Shown here: positions 26,470-35,600 of the stretch, in pieces
How positions within the stretch are numbered: position 1 is the first letter of the stretch
Layout: each line of letters opens with the position of its first letter
Assembly: GCA_964459995.1 (NCBI GenBank)
Contig: CAYWOR010000005.1
Location: 123,168-187,167 of the forward strand
DNA length: 64,000 nt
Source of the DNA: CAZSHG01 sp964459995
GTDB lineage: Bacteria; UBP14; UBA6098
Direction of reading: 5' to 3'
Position numbers and translations under genes: made by a program
The notes under the pieces: generated by a model
The model's input: only the letters and a program-made list of their open reading frames with translations
What the model was told of the DNA's origin: nothing
Database searches by the model: none

Positions 26470-27726
26470 TTGAATAATCGGATATTGATATATATCGGCA
26501 TAGCCATTTTTTTTCTTCTTTTTGCTTTTCCAGCGATTGCGCAAAACTCCCAGCAGTCGATGCTTCAGGATGTCCGCCAAAATATGCAACGGACACCCAC
26601 CGCGAATGCCGGCAGAATCTCCCTCGACGACGCGCTTCGCAAAGAAATTCGCTCTCAGCAACAACAGATTCGCAATCTGACCGACTATATCCCTCTCGAG
26701 GGCACGGTTAACGAGGATGCCTATATTATCGGCCCGGGAGACCAGTTTCTCGTGGGTTTTGCCGGCACCGAAGAGGAGAAATATATCGTTCCTGTTGGTG
26801 CTGACGGCTTTTTGATTTTGCCCTATTCCTCTTCAATTAAAGTTTCGGAGAAAAGCCTTCGTCAGGCTAAAGCGGACATTATCGAGGGGTTATCGAAGTA
26901 TTTTAGGGCGCAGGACATCAGCGTGACGCTTGTTTCCGCGCGGCTTTTCGTGGTGCATGTTACGGGAATGGTGTCCTTGCCGGGGGCTTATGTCGTATCT
27001 GCCGTCGATAGGGTAAACTCTGCGGTCGAAGCGGCTGGCGGAGCGCTTTTAAGCGCTCAGCTTTCAAGAGTCAAACTAATCCGTGACGGTGACACATTGG
27101 CGGTCGATTTGAACAGATACAAAACCTCGGGAGTTTTGGCCTCCAATCCCACCCTTCGTGACGGTGACGTCATTTTCGTTCCCGGATTCGACCCCGCAAG
27201 CGCATGGGTTTTCCTCTCCGGCGCGAGCTTCACCGACGGGACAATCAATATCGACCGCGGAGAGTCCGTCTCAAAGCTAATCTCCCGAGTCGGCGCGGAC
27301 CGCGACAGAATCGATTTTGGAACCGTGAATCTTATCCGTGGCGGCGAAAGCCGCTTGCTGAATCTTCTTTCCGACGACAGAGAGGTTGCGCTCGCCAGCG
27401 GCGATAGTGTTTTCCTGTCGCTCTTGCCGGATTCCGTCTATGTCGGCGGAAGGGTTGTTTCAGGCGGGTCTGTGAAATATGTCGGCGGGCTTAGCGCAAG
27501 AGCATATGTCGCAATGGCCGGTGGAATATCGAAAGAGGGTTCGATGGGCAAGGTGTGCATTTACCGCCATGGCGAAAAGCTTTCCGAGCGAAAAGCCGGA
27601 GGAATTAAGCCCGGAGACGCGATTATCGTCGGAACTGACGGCTTCTATTATGTCTCAGAAACCGTCAAATCTATCGGGCAGTTGGGGACATTTATCTCCG
27701 CTATTTATGTCATAACCAGGAATTAA
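26470..27726 (+). CDS. Wza-like outer-membrane polysaccharide export protein
   Basis: 418 residues from TTG 26470. Signal peptide about 1-26 (LLFAFPAIAQ). A Poly_export domain starts at YIIGPGDQFLVGFAG, and several SLBB-type beta-grasp repeats follow (for example VTGMVSLPGAYVV, VFVPGFDPASAWVFLSGA, VYVGGRVVSGGSVKYVGG). Such proteins form the outer-membrane pore for capsule or exopolysaccharide. No lipobox cysteine is seen, unlike E. coli Wza. I chose TTG because GGGGGA precedes it at a good distance; GTG 26446 inside rmlB is the alternative. Confidence 0.87.
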   Translation: MNNRILIYIGIAIFFLLFAFPAIAQNSQQSMLQDVRQNMQRTPTANAGRISLDDALRKEIRSQQQQIRNLTDYIPLEGTVNEDAYIIGPGDQFLVGFAGTEEEKYIVPVGADGFLILPYSSSIKVSEKSLRQAKADIIEGLSKYFRAQDISVTLVSARLFVVHVTGMVSLPGAYVVSAVDRVNSAVEAAGGALLSAQLSRVKLIRDGDTLAVDLNRYKTSGVLASNPTLRDGDVIFVPGFDPASAWVFLSGASFTDGTINIDRGESVSKLISRVGADRDRIDFGTVNLIRGGESRLLNLLSDDREVALASGDSVFLSLLPDSVYVGGRVVSGGSVKYVGGLSARAYVAMAGGISKEGSMGKVCIYRHGEKLSERKAGGIKPGDAIIVGTDGFYYVSETVKSIGQLGTFISAIYVITRN

Positions 27727-27728
27727 AT

Positions 27729-28925
27729 ATGAAGAGCGAAAACGACATCAGAGATCCCCAGTGGTGGCTTTGGGCGCTTCTCAAAAAGTGGAGATTGCTT
27801 GTCTTCCTGCCTGTCATAATCGGTATCCTCGGGTTTGGAGTGGCGCATTTTATCATGCCGAAATGGTTCAAAGCCGAGGCCGAGATAATGCCAATGTATC
27901 GAAGCGGCGATTTGGGCGGAACTTTCGCGAATCTTGTTACCGGCATGATGGGATTCGGCGGAGGAGGCGGGGATTATGTCCTGCCCATGATGACAACCCC
28001 ATCGGATTTATGGGGCGCGATTATCAAATCCAACGCCATCGTTGACACGCTAATTAACGAATACGATTTGAAAAAACGATATAAGAAGGAATACATCGAA
28101 GAAACCCGCAAAATACTTCGCAAGCATATAATAACAAAAGTCTCCGGCGAAGGCATTCTCACCATCGGTTTCGAGGACAAAGACCCCATTTTCGCGACAA
28201 AAGTTGCAAATTCGATCGTCGAGCACCTCGACCGAATAAATCGTAATTTGAAAACAGGAACTGCCGCTGAGACGCGAGTTTTCATCGAAAAACGTCTCGA
28301 AGAAACTTCCGCCGCTCTCGCACAGGCCGAATCTTCCTTCGCCGCATTCCAAAAGAAACACGGCGCAATTTCTATCGAAGACCAAACCAAGGTGGCGATA
28401 GAGGGCATTGCGCAGGTTCGAGCAGAACTCTTGATGGCCGAAGTCGAGCTTGGAATAGCGAAGTCATCGAGGACATCTGAGCATCGTGAGGTCGAGGAGA
28501 TTCAGAGCCGTATCGACGAGCTTCGCAAACAGTTGAAGAAACTCGAATCCGGCGAAGGCTCTTCCGAACCTTTTGCGCTAATGGATATTCCCGATTTGGG
28601 GATCGAATACGCGCGGCTTTTCCGCGAACTTCAAATTCAGGGCATTCTTTTCGAGTTTCTGACTCAGCAATACGAGCAGGCACGCATCGAGGAAAAACGC
28701 GACCTGCCCATCCTTCAAATATTATCCCGCGCCGAAGTTCCCGAAAAGCGCGATCGCCCGAAACGGATTATCATATCGGCATTATCTTTGTTCAGTGCAC
28801 TTATCCTCGTTGGGTTATGGATTGTCGGAAGCGCCGGTCTCGACCGTTTGAAGGAGCTTAAGCCGGAAACCTATCAAAGACTCGCCAACGCCCTTGGAGA
28901 CAAGAAAAAAAGAAATAAGGAGTAA
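27729..28925 (+). CDS. Wzz-type chain-length determinant, no kinase domain
   Basis: 398 residues. A membrane segment at about 21-42 (LVFLPVIIGILGFGVAHFI), a periplasmic Wzz domain with long coiled coils (about 200-290), and a second membrane segment near 345-370 (IIISALSLFSALILVGLW). The conserved Pro-rich part before the second segment (ILSRAEVPEKRDRPKR) is typical. It should set polysaccharide length and bridge to the Wza-like pore. The tyrosine kinase domain found in Wzc is absent. The gene starts two bases after the export gene, with AGGA upstream. Confidence 0.87.
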   Translation: MKSENDIRDPQWWLWALLKKWRLLVFLPVIIGILGFGVAHFIMPKWFKAEAEIMPMYRSGDLGGTFANLVTGMMGFGGGGGDYVLPMMTTPSDLWGAIIKSNAIVDTLINEYDLKKRYKKEYIEETRKILRKHIITKVSGEGILTIGFEDKDPIFATKVANSIVEHLDRINRNLKTGTAAETRVFIEKRLEETSAALAQAESSFAAFQKKHGAISIEDQTKVAIEGIAQVRAELLMAEVELGIAKSSRTSEHREVEEIQSRIDELRKQLKKLESGEGSSEPFALMDIPDLGIEYARLFRELQIQGILFEFLTQQYEQARIEEKRDLPILQILSRAEVPEKRDRPKRIIISALSLFSALILVGLWIVGSAGLDRLKELKPETYQRLANALGDKKKRNKE

Positions 28926-28930
28926 CACCA

Positions 28931-30034
28931 ATGAATGTCCCCCTGCTCGACCTGAAACGCCAATACGAAGAAATCCGCGAAGAGATGGAACGCGAAGTTG
29001 TCGATGTCCTACGCTCCGGCTGGTATATACTCGGCCCTAATGTTAAGGCCTTCGAGGCCGAATCTGCGCAGTTTTGCGGCGCAAAATACGGGGTCGGCCT
29101 TAATTCAGGCACGGACGCTCTTCGTATCGCATTGAAAGCGGTCGGTGTCGGTCCGGGCACGGAGGTCATTACATCTGCATTCAGCTATTTTGCGACCTGC
29201 GAGGTTGTTACGGATCTTGGCGCTACTGTTGTTTTTGCCGACATCGAGCCGGACTCATTCAACATCGACCCCGCGGATATTGCACGAAAAATAACCCCGA
29301 AAACCACCGCGATTGTGCCAATTCATCTTTTCGGGCTTCTTGCGGACATGGAAAAAATCCGCGAGGTTGCGGGGGATATTCCGGTAATCGAGGACGCCTG
29401 TCAGGCTATCGGAGCGACCGGGCCGGGAGGCAAAGCCGGTTCATGCGCCGATGCCGCGGCGTTCAGTTTCTTCCCAAGTAAAAATCTCGGTGCGGCGGGC
29501 GATGGTGGGCTTTTGACAACAAACTGCGACCATATCCTTCAGGAAACCCTGTCTATGCGCAATCACGGCACACGCGAGGACAGATACCGCCACGAAATTT
29601 TCGGCTACAACAGCAGGCTCGACGAAATTCAGGCCGCTGTGCTTCGCGTCAAACTTCGCCATCTCGACGATTTCAACGCGAAACGAATTCGAAACGCGAC
29701 TATTTACAACGAGGCTTTCTCTGCTATGGAAGGCATTACGCCACCGGTTGCGCCGAAGGGATATGTCCATGTTTACCATCAATATACCCTTCGAGTTCAC
29801 AACTCCAAGCGCGACAGGCTTTTCGACGCTCTCGGCGAGGCGGGAATCGGTAGGGCAATCTATTATCTCGTGCCGCTTCATCGTCAGCCGGCTTATTGTG
29901 GCGCTTACGACAATGTTCCTCTGCCCGTTTCAGAGCTCGCGGCGAAAGAGGTTGTCTCTCTTCCGATTTTCCCAGAGTTGACCGACGAGGAAATTAACTA
30001 TGTTATTGATATGGTCGCTAAGGCAATCAAATAA
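28931..30034 (+). CDS. DegT/DnrJ/EryC1/StrS sugar aminotransferase
   Basis: 367 residues, PLP enzyme that aminates keto-sugars bound to a nucleotide. The fold-type I landmarks are GLNSGTDALRIALKA, FSYFATCEV, IPVIEDACQAIGA (Asp near PLP) and SFFPSKNLGAAGDGG with the catalytic lysine. Given RmlB and the epimerase upstream, a dTDP-3- or 4-amino-6-deoxyhexose is the likely product. No N-acyltransferase follows. GGAG precedes the ATG. Confidence 0.94.
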   Translation: MNVPLLDLKRQYEEIREEMEREVVDVLRSGWYILGPNVKAFEAESAQFCGAKYGVGLNSGTDALRIALKAVGVGPGTEVITSAFSYFATCEVVTDLGATVVFADIEPDSFNIDPADIARKITPKTTAIVPIHLFGLLADMEKIREVAGDIPVIEDACQAIGATGPGGKAGSCADAAAFSFFPSKNLGAAGDGGLLTTNCDHILQETLSMRNHGTREDRYRHEIFGYNSRLDEIQAAVLRVKLRHLDDFNAKRIRNATIYNEAFSAMEGITPPVAPKGYVHVYHQYTLRVHNSKRDRLFDALGEAGIGRAIYYLVPLHRQPAYCGAYDNVPLPVSELAAKEVVSLPIFPELTDEEINYVIDMVAKAIK

Positions 30035-30035
30035 A

Positions 30036-30653
30036 ATGAGATTTTTCGTTCTAATAATTCTTTCACTTGCTTTCACCATAGGCCTTTTCGGGCAGAGCGC
30101 TCCTCAGCTCGGACCGACTATTATTCACGCAGAAATCGGGCTTGCCGCAATTCCAGATACGATGACCTTCTGCAGGTCGGATTCCGGCTTGATGCAATAT
30201 GGCTGGTCGGTGCGAGTTCGCTTTTACTCGGACACAAGTAATGTGCCGGAAGTTTTCAGCCTCTCTGTCAAGTATGAACACATCCCCGGCGAAGGGTGTT
30301 TCCAATCGACTTTCCAGAAACAGTGCCAATGGGGGTTTGAAAGGCTCAGTTCCGAACGGGTTTTTTATCGCATTGGAAACATGAACCTCGCCCTGACTGA
30401 TTCCAGCATGATTATGGAGGCCGAAATCGCACCAAGCCTTATTGACTGGGCCGATTCTGTCGATGTTTACGCCGTTACCGACCGCGTCTGGGAAAAAGAG
30501 GGGTTCAGCCTTCGCGATATGACCGAATATTTTCCCCTCGCAAACAAGCACTACGACCGTGTCGGCGACATCAACGACCCTCGGTTCGATATCCGCTTTC
30601 TCGTGGTCGATATCGAAAACCGCCCACCAAAACCCGTGAAGCCTGAAAAATAG
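30036..30653 (+). CDS. Small secreted protein of unknown function
   Basis: 205 residues with a signal peptide (about 1-20, FTIGLFGQS). The mature part is mixed beta and charged, with three cysteines (one in FCRSDSG, two in EGCFQSTFQKQC) that could form a disulfide. The C-terminus is proline/lysine rich. I do not recognise it. It starts one base after the aminotransferase stop and has no close Shine-Dalgarno, so coupling is likely. Confidence 0.6.
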   Translation: MRFFVLIILSLAFTIGLFGQSAPQLGPTIIHAEIGLAAIPDTMTFCRSDSGLMQYGWSVRVRFYSDTSNVPEVFSLSVKYEHIPGEGCFQSTFQKQCQWGFERLSSERVFYRIGNMNLALTDSSMIMEAEIAPSLIDWADSVDVYAVTDRVWEKEGFSLRDMTEYFPLANKHYDRVGDINDPRFDIRFLVVDIENRPPKPVKPEK

Positions 30654-30691
30654 AAGCTTCGCAGATTCCAAATCATTTCGCTTGAAATATG

Positions 30692-30717
30692 GCCGCGAGT
30701 ATGTTAATATTCGCGGC
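30692..30717. repeat. GC-rich hairpin at the MFS gene start
   Basis: GCCGCGA (30692-30698) pairs perfectly with TCGCGGC (30711-30717), with a 12-nt loop. It touches the chosen ATG (30719) and no Shine-Dalgarno is present, so it either modulates initiation or lies within a longer coding region starting at 30689. Confidence 0.4.
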
Positions 30718-30718
30718 T

Positions 30719-32125
30719 ATGTCTGAACGCCCGGAATATATCGACCTCCGCAAGAGTTATCGCATTTCGATAACCGAGGGGATTTTTGCGCAAATTTCGG
30801 GCACGCTCGGCGGCGCGGGGAGTGTTTTCCTGACTAAATTCGCGGTGCTTTTGGGTGCGACTCCATTTCAATTCGGCGTTCTTGGCGCAATCGGCCAGTT
30901 ATCGCAGATTTTTCAGCCGGTCGGTGTTGTGCTGACGCGGCGCAAGAGCGAGCGTAAACCGATTACTCTCTGGCTTTTGACCCTCGGTCGGCTCATGGTT
31001 GTCCCCTTTGGATTTCTGCCCTTCATTTTTCCAAATAATATCGCGATTTGGTTCTTTTTGGGGCTTTTCATGCTTGGATCGTCTTTTGGCGCGGTGGGTG
31101 TAAACACATGGATTGCATGGTTTTCCGATTTGGTGCCCTTGCGGATTCGCGGAAGGTTTCTTTCGCGGAGGTCGCAATATCTTATGGTTGCGGGTATTGC
31201 AACCGGTTATCTTTTCGGCGCATTCCTCGATATTTTCGATAGCGAACCGGGGTTTATCGCACTTTGGATGAAGGGATTTTTAACTTTTCCTAAGACCTTG
31301 CCGGAGAATGCTATTAAATATGCGCTGATGTTGATATTTCTTCTTTCAGCGATTGCCGGAATAATTAGTATTATGATACTACGAAAACAGCCGGAACGCC
31401 CGAAAGATGTCGAACACGAAAGCATCTCCGAGCTTTTAATCACGCCACTAAGAGATAAAAATTTCCGCCGTCTGATGGTTTACGGCCTTTGGTGGATGGC
31501 GGCGATTGGAATCGGTGCGCCCTTCTGGCAACCGTTCATGATCGGCCATTTGAAAATGTCGGTCGTGATGATTCAGATTTACGCGACAATAAGCGTGTTG
31601 TCGGGCATTTCGACCCTTCGATTGTGGGGGATTTTCATCGACAAATTTGGCAACAAAACCGCGATGCGCTTCGCTATCGTGCTGGGCTGTATAAATCCGC
31701 TTATATGGCTTTTCGCGACGCCATCGACCTATTGGATTATTTATTTCGAGGCGGCCTTCTCGGGAATAATGTGGTCCGGAGCGAATATTGTTGCGTTGAA
31801 TTTTGTGTTGGCAATCGCTCCACCGAAAAGACGTCAGGTTTATTCCGGAGTTTACGGCGCTTTTTCGGGTGTTGCGATGATGACTACAATGCTCCTTTCC
31901 GGCGCGTTTCTTCCACGGGCGATGGAAATCGGCGGCCTTCATCTCGAGCCCGAGCAGGTGCTTTTTGGGCTTACCGGAATCGCGAGACTCACTGCCGAAA
32001 TACCCCTTACATGGATAAAGGAGCCGCGCTCTGTCTCCTTCCGAGACACGCTTCTTCAAGCGACGAGTTTCGCCAAGGTTCAAATCGCATCGCTCGCGAG
32101 ATTTTTCAACGGTGGGCAAAAATAG
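30719..32125 (+). CDS. MFS-type transporter
   Basis: 468 residues with about 12 membrane segments. A cytosolic N-terminus (SERPEYIDLRKSYRIS) is followed by helices from residue 25 onwards. The loop between helices 2 and 3 carries TRRKSERKP, comparable to the MFS signature region; the central loop lies near residues 215-250. The substrate is unknown. Its place after the sugar genes suggests movement of a sugar, lipid-linked sugar or drug. The start could also be ATG 30689 or 30701; 30719 is chosen because the protein homologous region seems to begin at MSERPEY, but no ribosome site supports it. Confidence 0.75.
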   Translation: MSERPEYIDLRKSYRISITEGIFAQISGTLGGAGSVFLTKFAVLLGATPFQFGVLGAIGQLSQIFQPVGVVLTRRKSERKPITLWLLTLGRLMVVPFGFLPFIFPNNIAIWFFLGLFMLGSSFGAVGVNTWIAWFSDLVPLRIRGRFLSRRSQYLMVAGIATGYLFGAFLDIFDSEPGFIALWMKGFLTFPKTLPENAIKYALMLIFLLSAIAGIISIMILRKQPERPKDVEHESISELLITPLRDKNFRRLMVYGLWWMAAIGIGAPFWQPFMIGHLKMSVVMIQIYATISVLSGISTLRLWGIFIDKFGNKTAMRFAIVLGCINPLIWLFATPSTYWIIYFEAAFSGIMWSGANIVALNFVLAIAPPKRRQVYSGVYGAFSGVAMMTTMLLSGAFLPRAMEIGGLHLEPEQVLFGLTGIARLTAEIPLTWIKEPRSVSFRDTLLQATSFAKVQIASLARFFNGGQK

Positions 32126-32183
32126 CTTTTCCCTTGCGCCGGCTGGGGTTTTCGGGTATTTTAAAATCAAGAAAGAGGTTATT

Positions 32184-32528
32184 ATGAAGCTCATTTTATT
32201 GATGACATTAGTATCAGGAATGCTCGCCGGCGGCCAATTTATGCTCAAGACCGGTTTCAACAAAATCGGCGGCTTCTCGATGTCAAACATCCTGCAGGTT
32301 TTCACCAACGCCTGGGTTCTCGGCGGAATCGCGATGATCGGCAGTCAGATGCTACTTTGGTTCTGGATTTTATCGAGATACGACCTGACAAAGGCCTATC
32401 CGCTAATATCGATGTCCTATATCTTCGCGATGGTTTTAGCCGTGCTTTTGCTAAAAGAGCAACCCGGCGCGATAAGAATAATCGGCACACTGCTGATAGT
32501 GGCCGGCGTGGCACTTGTGGCAAGATAG
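32184..32528 (+). CDS. EamA/SMR-like small membrane transporter subunit
   Basis: 114 residues with four membrane helices, the size of EmrE and of the ArnE/ArnF flippase halves. Recognisable parts are GGQFMLKTGFNKIGG near the start, YDLTKAYPLISMSYIFAMVLA in the third helix and LIVAGVALVA at the end. Such proteins work as dimers. Next to polysaccharide genes it could flip a lipid-linked sugar. The start is ATG 32184, preceded by AGAGG. Confidence 0.8.
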   Translation: MKLILLMTLVSGMLAGGQFMLKTGFNKIGGFSMSNILQVFTNAWVLGGIAMIGSQMLLWFWILSRYDLTKAYPLISMSYIFAMVLAVLLLKEQPGAIRIIGTLLIVAGVALVAR

Positions 32529-32547
32529 CCATGACGCTTCATCAAAA

Positions 32548-32573
32548 CGGCTCTTGAAGAAGGGCTGTTTTTT
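32548..32573 (+). terminator. Intrinsic terminator closing the glycan locus
   Basis: CGGCTCTT pairs with AAGGGCTG (two G-U pairs) around a GAAG loop, followed by six T. It lies 20 nt after the EamA-like stop. Confidence 0.75.
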
Positions 32574-32619
32574 ATTATATTATTATTAACATTTCAAAAT
32601 TATCAAGAAAGGTTTCATT

Positions 32620-35600
32620 ATGCGTTTCAAAGCTTTTCTTTTTGTAGTTCTATCAATTATACTCTCCTCGCTTATCGCACAACCGCTTTCAGTTACGATA
32701 GATACGCCGGATACGGTCATCTGCGACCCGCCTGCCGATCTCGCTTTCACAATCAACGCCACGACAACCGGCGGAACACCGCCATATTCTTATTTATGGG
32801 CACCCGGAGGAGCATATTGGTCGGGGCATGTCGAAGACATCATCGCAACGCCCCCTTATGGCACGGTTACCGAATATATTATAATGGTAACTGACGCCGC
32901 GGGTGATACAGTTTACGATACTGTTTATGTTAGTGTCGGAGGAGGGGAGTTTTCATTCGCGAATGTCGATGTGTTAGCATGCCAAGGCATACCGGTTGAA
33001 GTCGGATGCCCTATTATCGGCGGTGGCGCTATAGAAGTGATTTGGCGAACCTTAGACGGCGATTCTGTCGGCGCTGGGCATTCTTTCACCTTCGTTCCAG
33101 ATACAGCGATTACTCTTGTGGCCCATGCTTCATATCCCTATTGCACCGATGAAGTTACAGATACAGTGCTGGTCGATTTCTTCAAAGAACCGCCAGGGCC
33201 TTTTGGCTGGCGAAGTCCATTGCCCGACGACACACTTGCCCCCGGAATGGTCGAGCTATGTTGGGAAATGCCCTCCGGCGCGACACCTATATACTTTAAT
33301 GTGTTTCTCGACGAAGTTAGAGTTGCTTCATGGCGAACCGATACCTGCTATTCCGTCGGGCCTTTTAGTTGCGGCGAAACCCATTGGTGGTTCATCGAAG
33401 CCTTCAATCTGTGTGACTCCTTCTACGATGGTTGCGGCACTTTGTATTATGACTCATTGCACTTCGTCCCAAACTACGGCGATACATTCTCCGGCGGCTT
33501 CGACCCGCCATTCCATATTTCGCCCTGTGATACGCCCATCGTCTTCGCCGAGATAATCGAACCTTTGCCAAACACATGGACTTCCTGCGCCGACCAGCAG
33601 ATTACGATGACTCTCGAATCCGGCGGATCGGAAACGGTTCGCATCGATATTCCCAGCCTCTCTTCAACCACGGATTATTGGGACACAACATCCGGTTCGT
33701 GGGTGTCCGCGCACGATATTTTTTATGCCGGATGGGGCTCCTATATTCTCGAAGGCACTTCTTGGATATGGGATTCGCACTATTCCGGCGCGGTTACCGG
33801 CAGACGTCTAACTTTCCAAACCCTAATCGTAACACCGGAAGGCGCGGAAATCGACTCGGCATTCATCTCCTTTTACGCGGATAATTCGGCAATAATCTAT
33901 ATGAACGGCGATTCCGTGGGCGCGGACGACGACGGTGCAACATGGAACCGCCTTTTCACATTCGAGTTAACCGATTTTATGCATGGCGGCGTCGATACTT
34001 TGCATGTTTTGGGCATCGACCTCACCGGAGTCGCAGTGGGAGTGAATTTTCTCGTGAGCGTTTTCTATTCTTTAGATTGCGAACTCGACCTTTCGAGCGT
34101 AGAATTTTCAGTAAGTGGCGTCAATCATATTATCGGCGATGGCTACCTCGATTTCATTACACCAAGCTATTTGCTGTTCACACCTTCGGGAAGCGCCCTT
34201 TTTTCGGACGGCGACACTGTTACCGCCTGCTTGAACTCGATGGAAAACAACTGCGGAAGTTACCTCGCTTCGCCTATTTGTTGGGATTTCTATGTCGATC
34301 TAACTCCACCCCATATCGACAATACGCAACCCGAGAACAACACATTCATCGCCGATCCTTTCGCACCCATTTCTGCGGACATCCTCGATTTCGGCTCCGG
34401 CGTGGATGAATCGACAATCTCGATGTCTATCGCCGGAATTGCCATCGACGAGAGCGATTACACGCTGTCGCCCATCGCAGGCGGGTTTAATATCGAATAC
34501 ACGCCGGATTCGCCAATAATGGCGACAGATACAATCTGGGTGTGCATTTCAGCGACCGATACCACCGATTATTGCCCCGATAACGTCATGGACACCTGCT
34601 GGTTTTTCTTCAGCATGAGCGCGCGCGAGGTTTGGTTCCCGACGGTGTTCGGAACGCCCTGCGACACTGTGCTAATTCCGCTGAGTATCGACGATCTCGA
34701 GACGAGCTGGATTGGAAGAGCAACCTTCGTTTTCTCGATGGACAAAAACATTCTTAGGCCGATTTCAATCGTAACCTCCGGCGCGCTAACCCATGGTTGG
34801 GGCGTTTCTGGACTTGCTGTCGATACCTTGGCGGGGACTATTTCGGCCTCGATAGCCGGAACTCCGCTTGCCGGCGGCTCAGGGGGGGATTTTCTGTATC
34901 TTCGCGCGGTTGTTCCGTGTAATGCTCGCGGCGGCCGTTACACATACATCGACATCGACACGATTTATTTCAACGACGGCATTCCTTTCGTTGATTGGAC
35001 ACCGGGGCTTTTCGCCGTGGAGCTTGTGCCGCGTATGTTCTCGGCTGATATTCGCCTAAACAGAGCCTCCTTGCCCACCGAGGATTATACTCTAACAATA
35101 GCGGCATATCCGGGTGGCTCGGATGATTTCGACCCGGGACTCGATATTCAGCGCGTTCCGCCGCCGGACTGGATGGTAAAGGGCTATTTCCCGATGCTCG
35201 ATGAGGATTATCCCCATATCGACAAGCTTATGCGCGATGTCCGCGCGGTGAATCCGCCGGTTACATGGCATCTCATCACAGAAAACGAGCCAAACGGCGT
35301 CGCGAGATGGCAACCAAGCCGTTTTCCCGAGGGCGAGTTCCGCATGAACGGCGTAATCGACATGAAGCGCGATTCTATCGCATATTTCGCCACGAATGAC
35401 ACTTTAGTAATCGAATGGACACTTCCCGAACTCGGCGCGAGGCTTCTAGATTTCGAGCCGGGATGGAACCTCGTGAGCAGTCCTCTTTTACCAGAGGGCG
35501 TAACGGCGAGCCAGGTATTTAATGCCGCCTTCGATGTCTATCGCTTCCACACACCGACCTCCGCCTACGGTTTCGCCGATTATATCCGCGATGGCGAAGG

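Noticed and set aside
31448..32308. Minus-strand frame opposite the MFS gene
   Set aside because: Basic, low-complexity product; the plus strand encodes membrane helices consistent with a transporter.
34620..35020. Cellulosome scaffoldin, from the cohesin-like domains
   Set aside because: No dockerin repeat (DxNxDG type) is found on any protein in the window, including the GH57 enzyme.
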